NCBI GenBank assembly: GCA_900757465.1 | Contig: CAAENY010000132.1 | Coordinates: 1 to 6,348 of the forward strand | Source of the DNA: an uncultured Collinsella sp. | GTDB lineage: Bacteria > Actinomycetota > Coriobacteriia > Coriobacteriales > Coriobacteriaceae | Direction: 5' to 3' | Length of the DNA stretch: 6,348 nucleotides | Shown here: positions 6,015-6,348 of the stretch, in pieces | Numbering within the stretch: position 1 is the stretch's first letter | Layout of the letters: every line of letters begins with the position of its first letter | Program-made: the position numbers and the translations under genes | Notes under the pieces: generated by a model | What the model was told of the DNA's origin: nothing | The model's database searches: none | Seen by the model: only the letters and a program-made list of their open reading frames with translations

Positions 6015-6104
6015 TGGTGTCGGAGGCGGGACTTGAACCCGCATGACCAAAAAGCGGTCACTAGCACCTCAAGCTAGCGCGTCTGCCAATTCCGCCACTC
6101 CGAC
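6015..6104 (-). tRNA. tRNA-Leu (anticodon GAG), CCA encoded
   Basis: This is a class II tRNA of 90 bases. The acceptor arm is GTCGGAG/CTCCGAC. Anticodon stem CTAGC/GCTAG with loop TTGAGGT gives GAG (leucine). The long variable arm TGACCG..GGTCA and the T-arm GCGGG TTCAAGT CCCGC are typical of leucine tRNAs. CCA is encoded (complement at 6015-6017). It is a single-tRNA unit with its own promoter about 60 bases upstream and a terminator directly downstream. A leader of roughly 50 bases must be removed by RNase P. Confidence 0.95.
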
Positions 6105-6161
6105 ATGCTATGTTGTTGATTCACGGTTCGTTTTGTTGGACCCGCGCGTTCAACGATGATG

Positions 6162-6210
6162 ATAATAACCTATGATTCGAGAACTGTGCAAGCACTTTTT
6201 TCAAAAAAGT
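6162..6210 (-). promoter_or_regulatory. Promoter of tRNA-Leu with perfect A-tract palindrome
   Basis: On the minus strand the -35 box TTGCAC (6186-6191) is followed by TTATTA at 17 bp (6163-6168), or TATTAT at 18 bp (6162-6167). Directly upstream is the perfect 17-base palindrome ACTTTTTTCAAAAAAGT (6194-6210). The junction AAAAAAGTNCTTGC is shared with the other two tRNA promoters in the window. This is the cleanest copy of the element. Confidence 0.72.
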
Positions 6211-6289
6211 TTACGAATTTGTAAATGTGCAGGTAAACGTATACGTCCGGCCCCGAATCGGTGTTGCCTCCCGGCGCGTCCTCGGGCAT

Positions 6290-6332
6290 GAGCGATATTT
6301 TGCTACGCACTTCGTGCTGCAAAATATCGCTC
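6290..6332. repeat. Perfect 14-bp inverted repeat (hairpin) at right edge
   Basis: GAGCGATATTTTGC (6290-6303) and its exact complement GCAAAATATCGCTC (6319-6332) enclose a 15-base loop, which itself contains GCAC TTC GTGC (6307-6317). The hairpin is long and exact but has no U-tract on either strand, so it does not look like an intrinsic terminator. Between it and the tRNA-Leu promoter there is no supported gene. It may be a dispersed extragenic palindrome or a structured RNA segment. Confidence 0.65.
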
Positions 6333-6348
6333 CCCCTGCGGAATGCGC

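Noticed and set aside
6135..6154. Imperfect palindrome in the tRNA-Leu leader
   Set aside because: The stem is short and interrupted by a mismatch, with too little pairing to call a regulatory hairpin.

Overview
The window is GC-rich bacterial DNA in which every gene I can support lies on the minus strand. The likely host is a high-GC Gram-positive bacterium. My best guess is a gut actinobacterium of the Coriobacteriia (Collinsella-like), based on the actinobacterial style of the GH13 alpha-glucosidase and the base composition. That placement is inference and was not checked against any database.

Layout, read in the direction of transcription (right to left). The right edge (about 6105-6348) has no convincing gene. 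It holds a perfect 14-bp-arm hairpin (6290-6332) and a tRNA promoter. Next come tRNA-Leu(GAG) (6015-6104) and a Rho-independent terminator. Only 26 bases after that terminator an RsbU-like sensor phosphatase begins (3610-5955; PAS, GAF, linker, SpoIIE/PP2C). After 78 bases comes a protein that fuses an RsbV-like STAS domain to an RsbW-like kinase domain (2785-3531). A second tRNA unit follows: Gly(GCC), hairpin, Cys(GCA), hairpin, Gly(GCC), terminator (2340-2697). Then there is about 300 bases of non-coding DNA with a roughly 100-nt nested inverted repeat and two short palindromes. Then comes a GH13 alpha-glucosidase (311-2044), and finally a third tRNA unit, Gly(GCC)-Val(GAC), at the left edge.

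Functionally there are three themes. (1) A compact partner-switching module: the phosphatase is expected to dephosphorylate a serine in the STAS domain, and the kinase domain to rephosphorylate it, here within the same polypeptide. No sigma factor gene is next to it, so the output is unknown. (2) Alpha-glucoside use through the cytoplasmic GH13 enzyme. (3) Translation supply: six tRNA genes in three units, each unit driven by a promoter with the same A-tract palindrome directly upstream of an unusual TTGCNN -35 box. Terminator-like hairpins sit between tRNAs, and between tRNA-Leu and the signalling operon, with no visible room for a new promoter. Leaky termination, or processing at these hairpins, may set the downstream dose.

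The least ordinary observations are the STAS-kinase fusion without a neighbouring sigma factor, the repeated tRNA/hairpin/promoterless-gene arrangement, and the palindrome shared by the three tRNA promoters.
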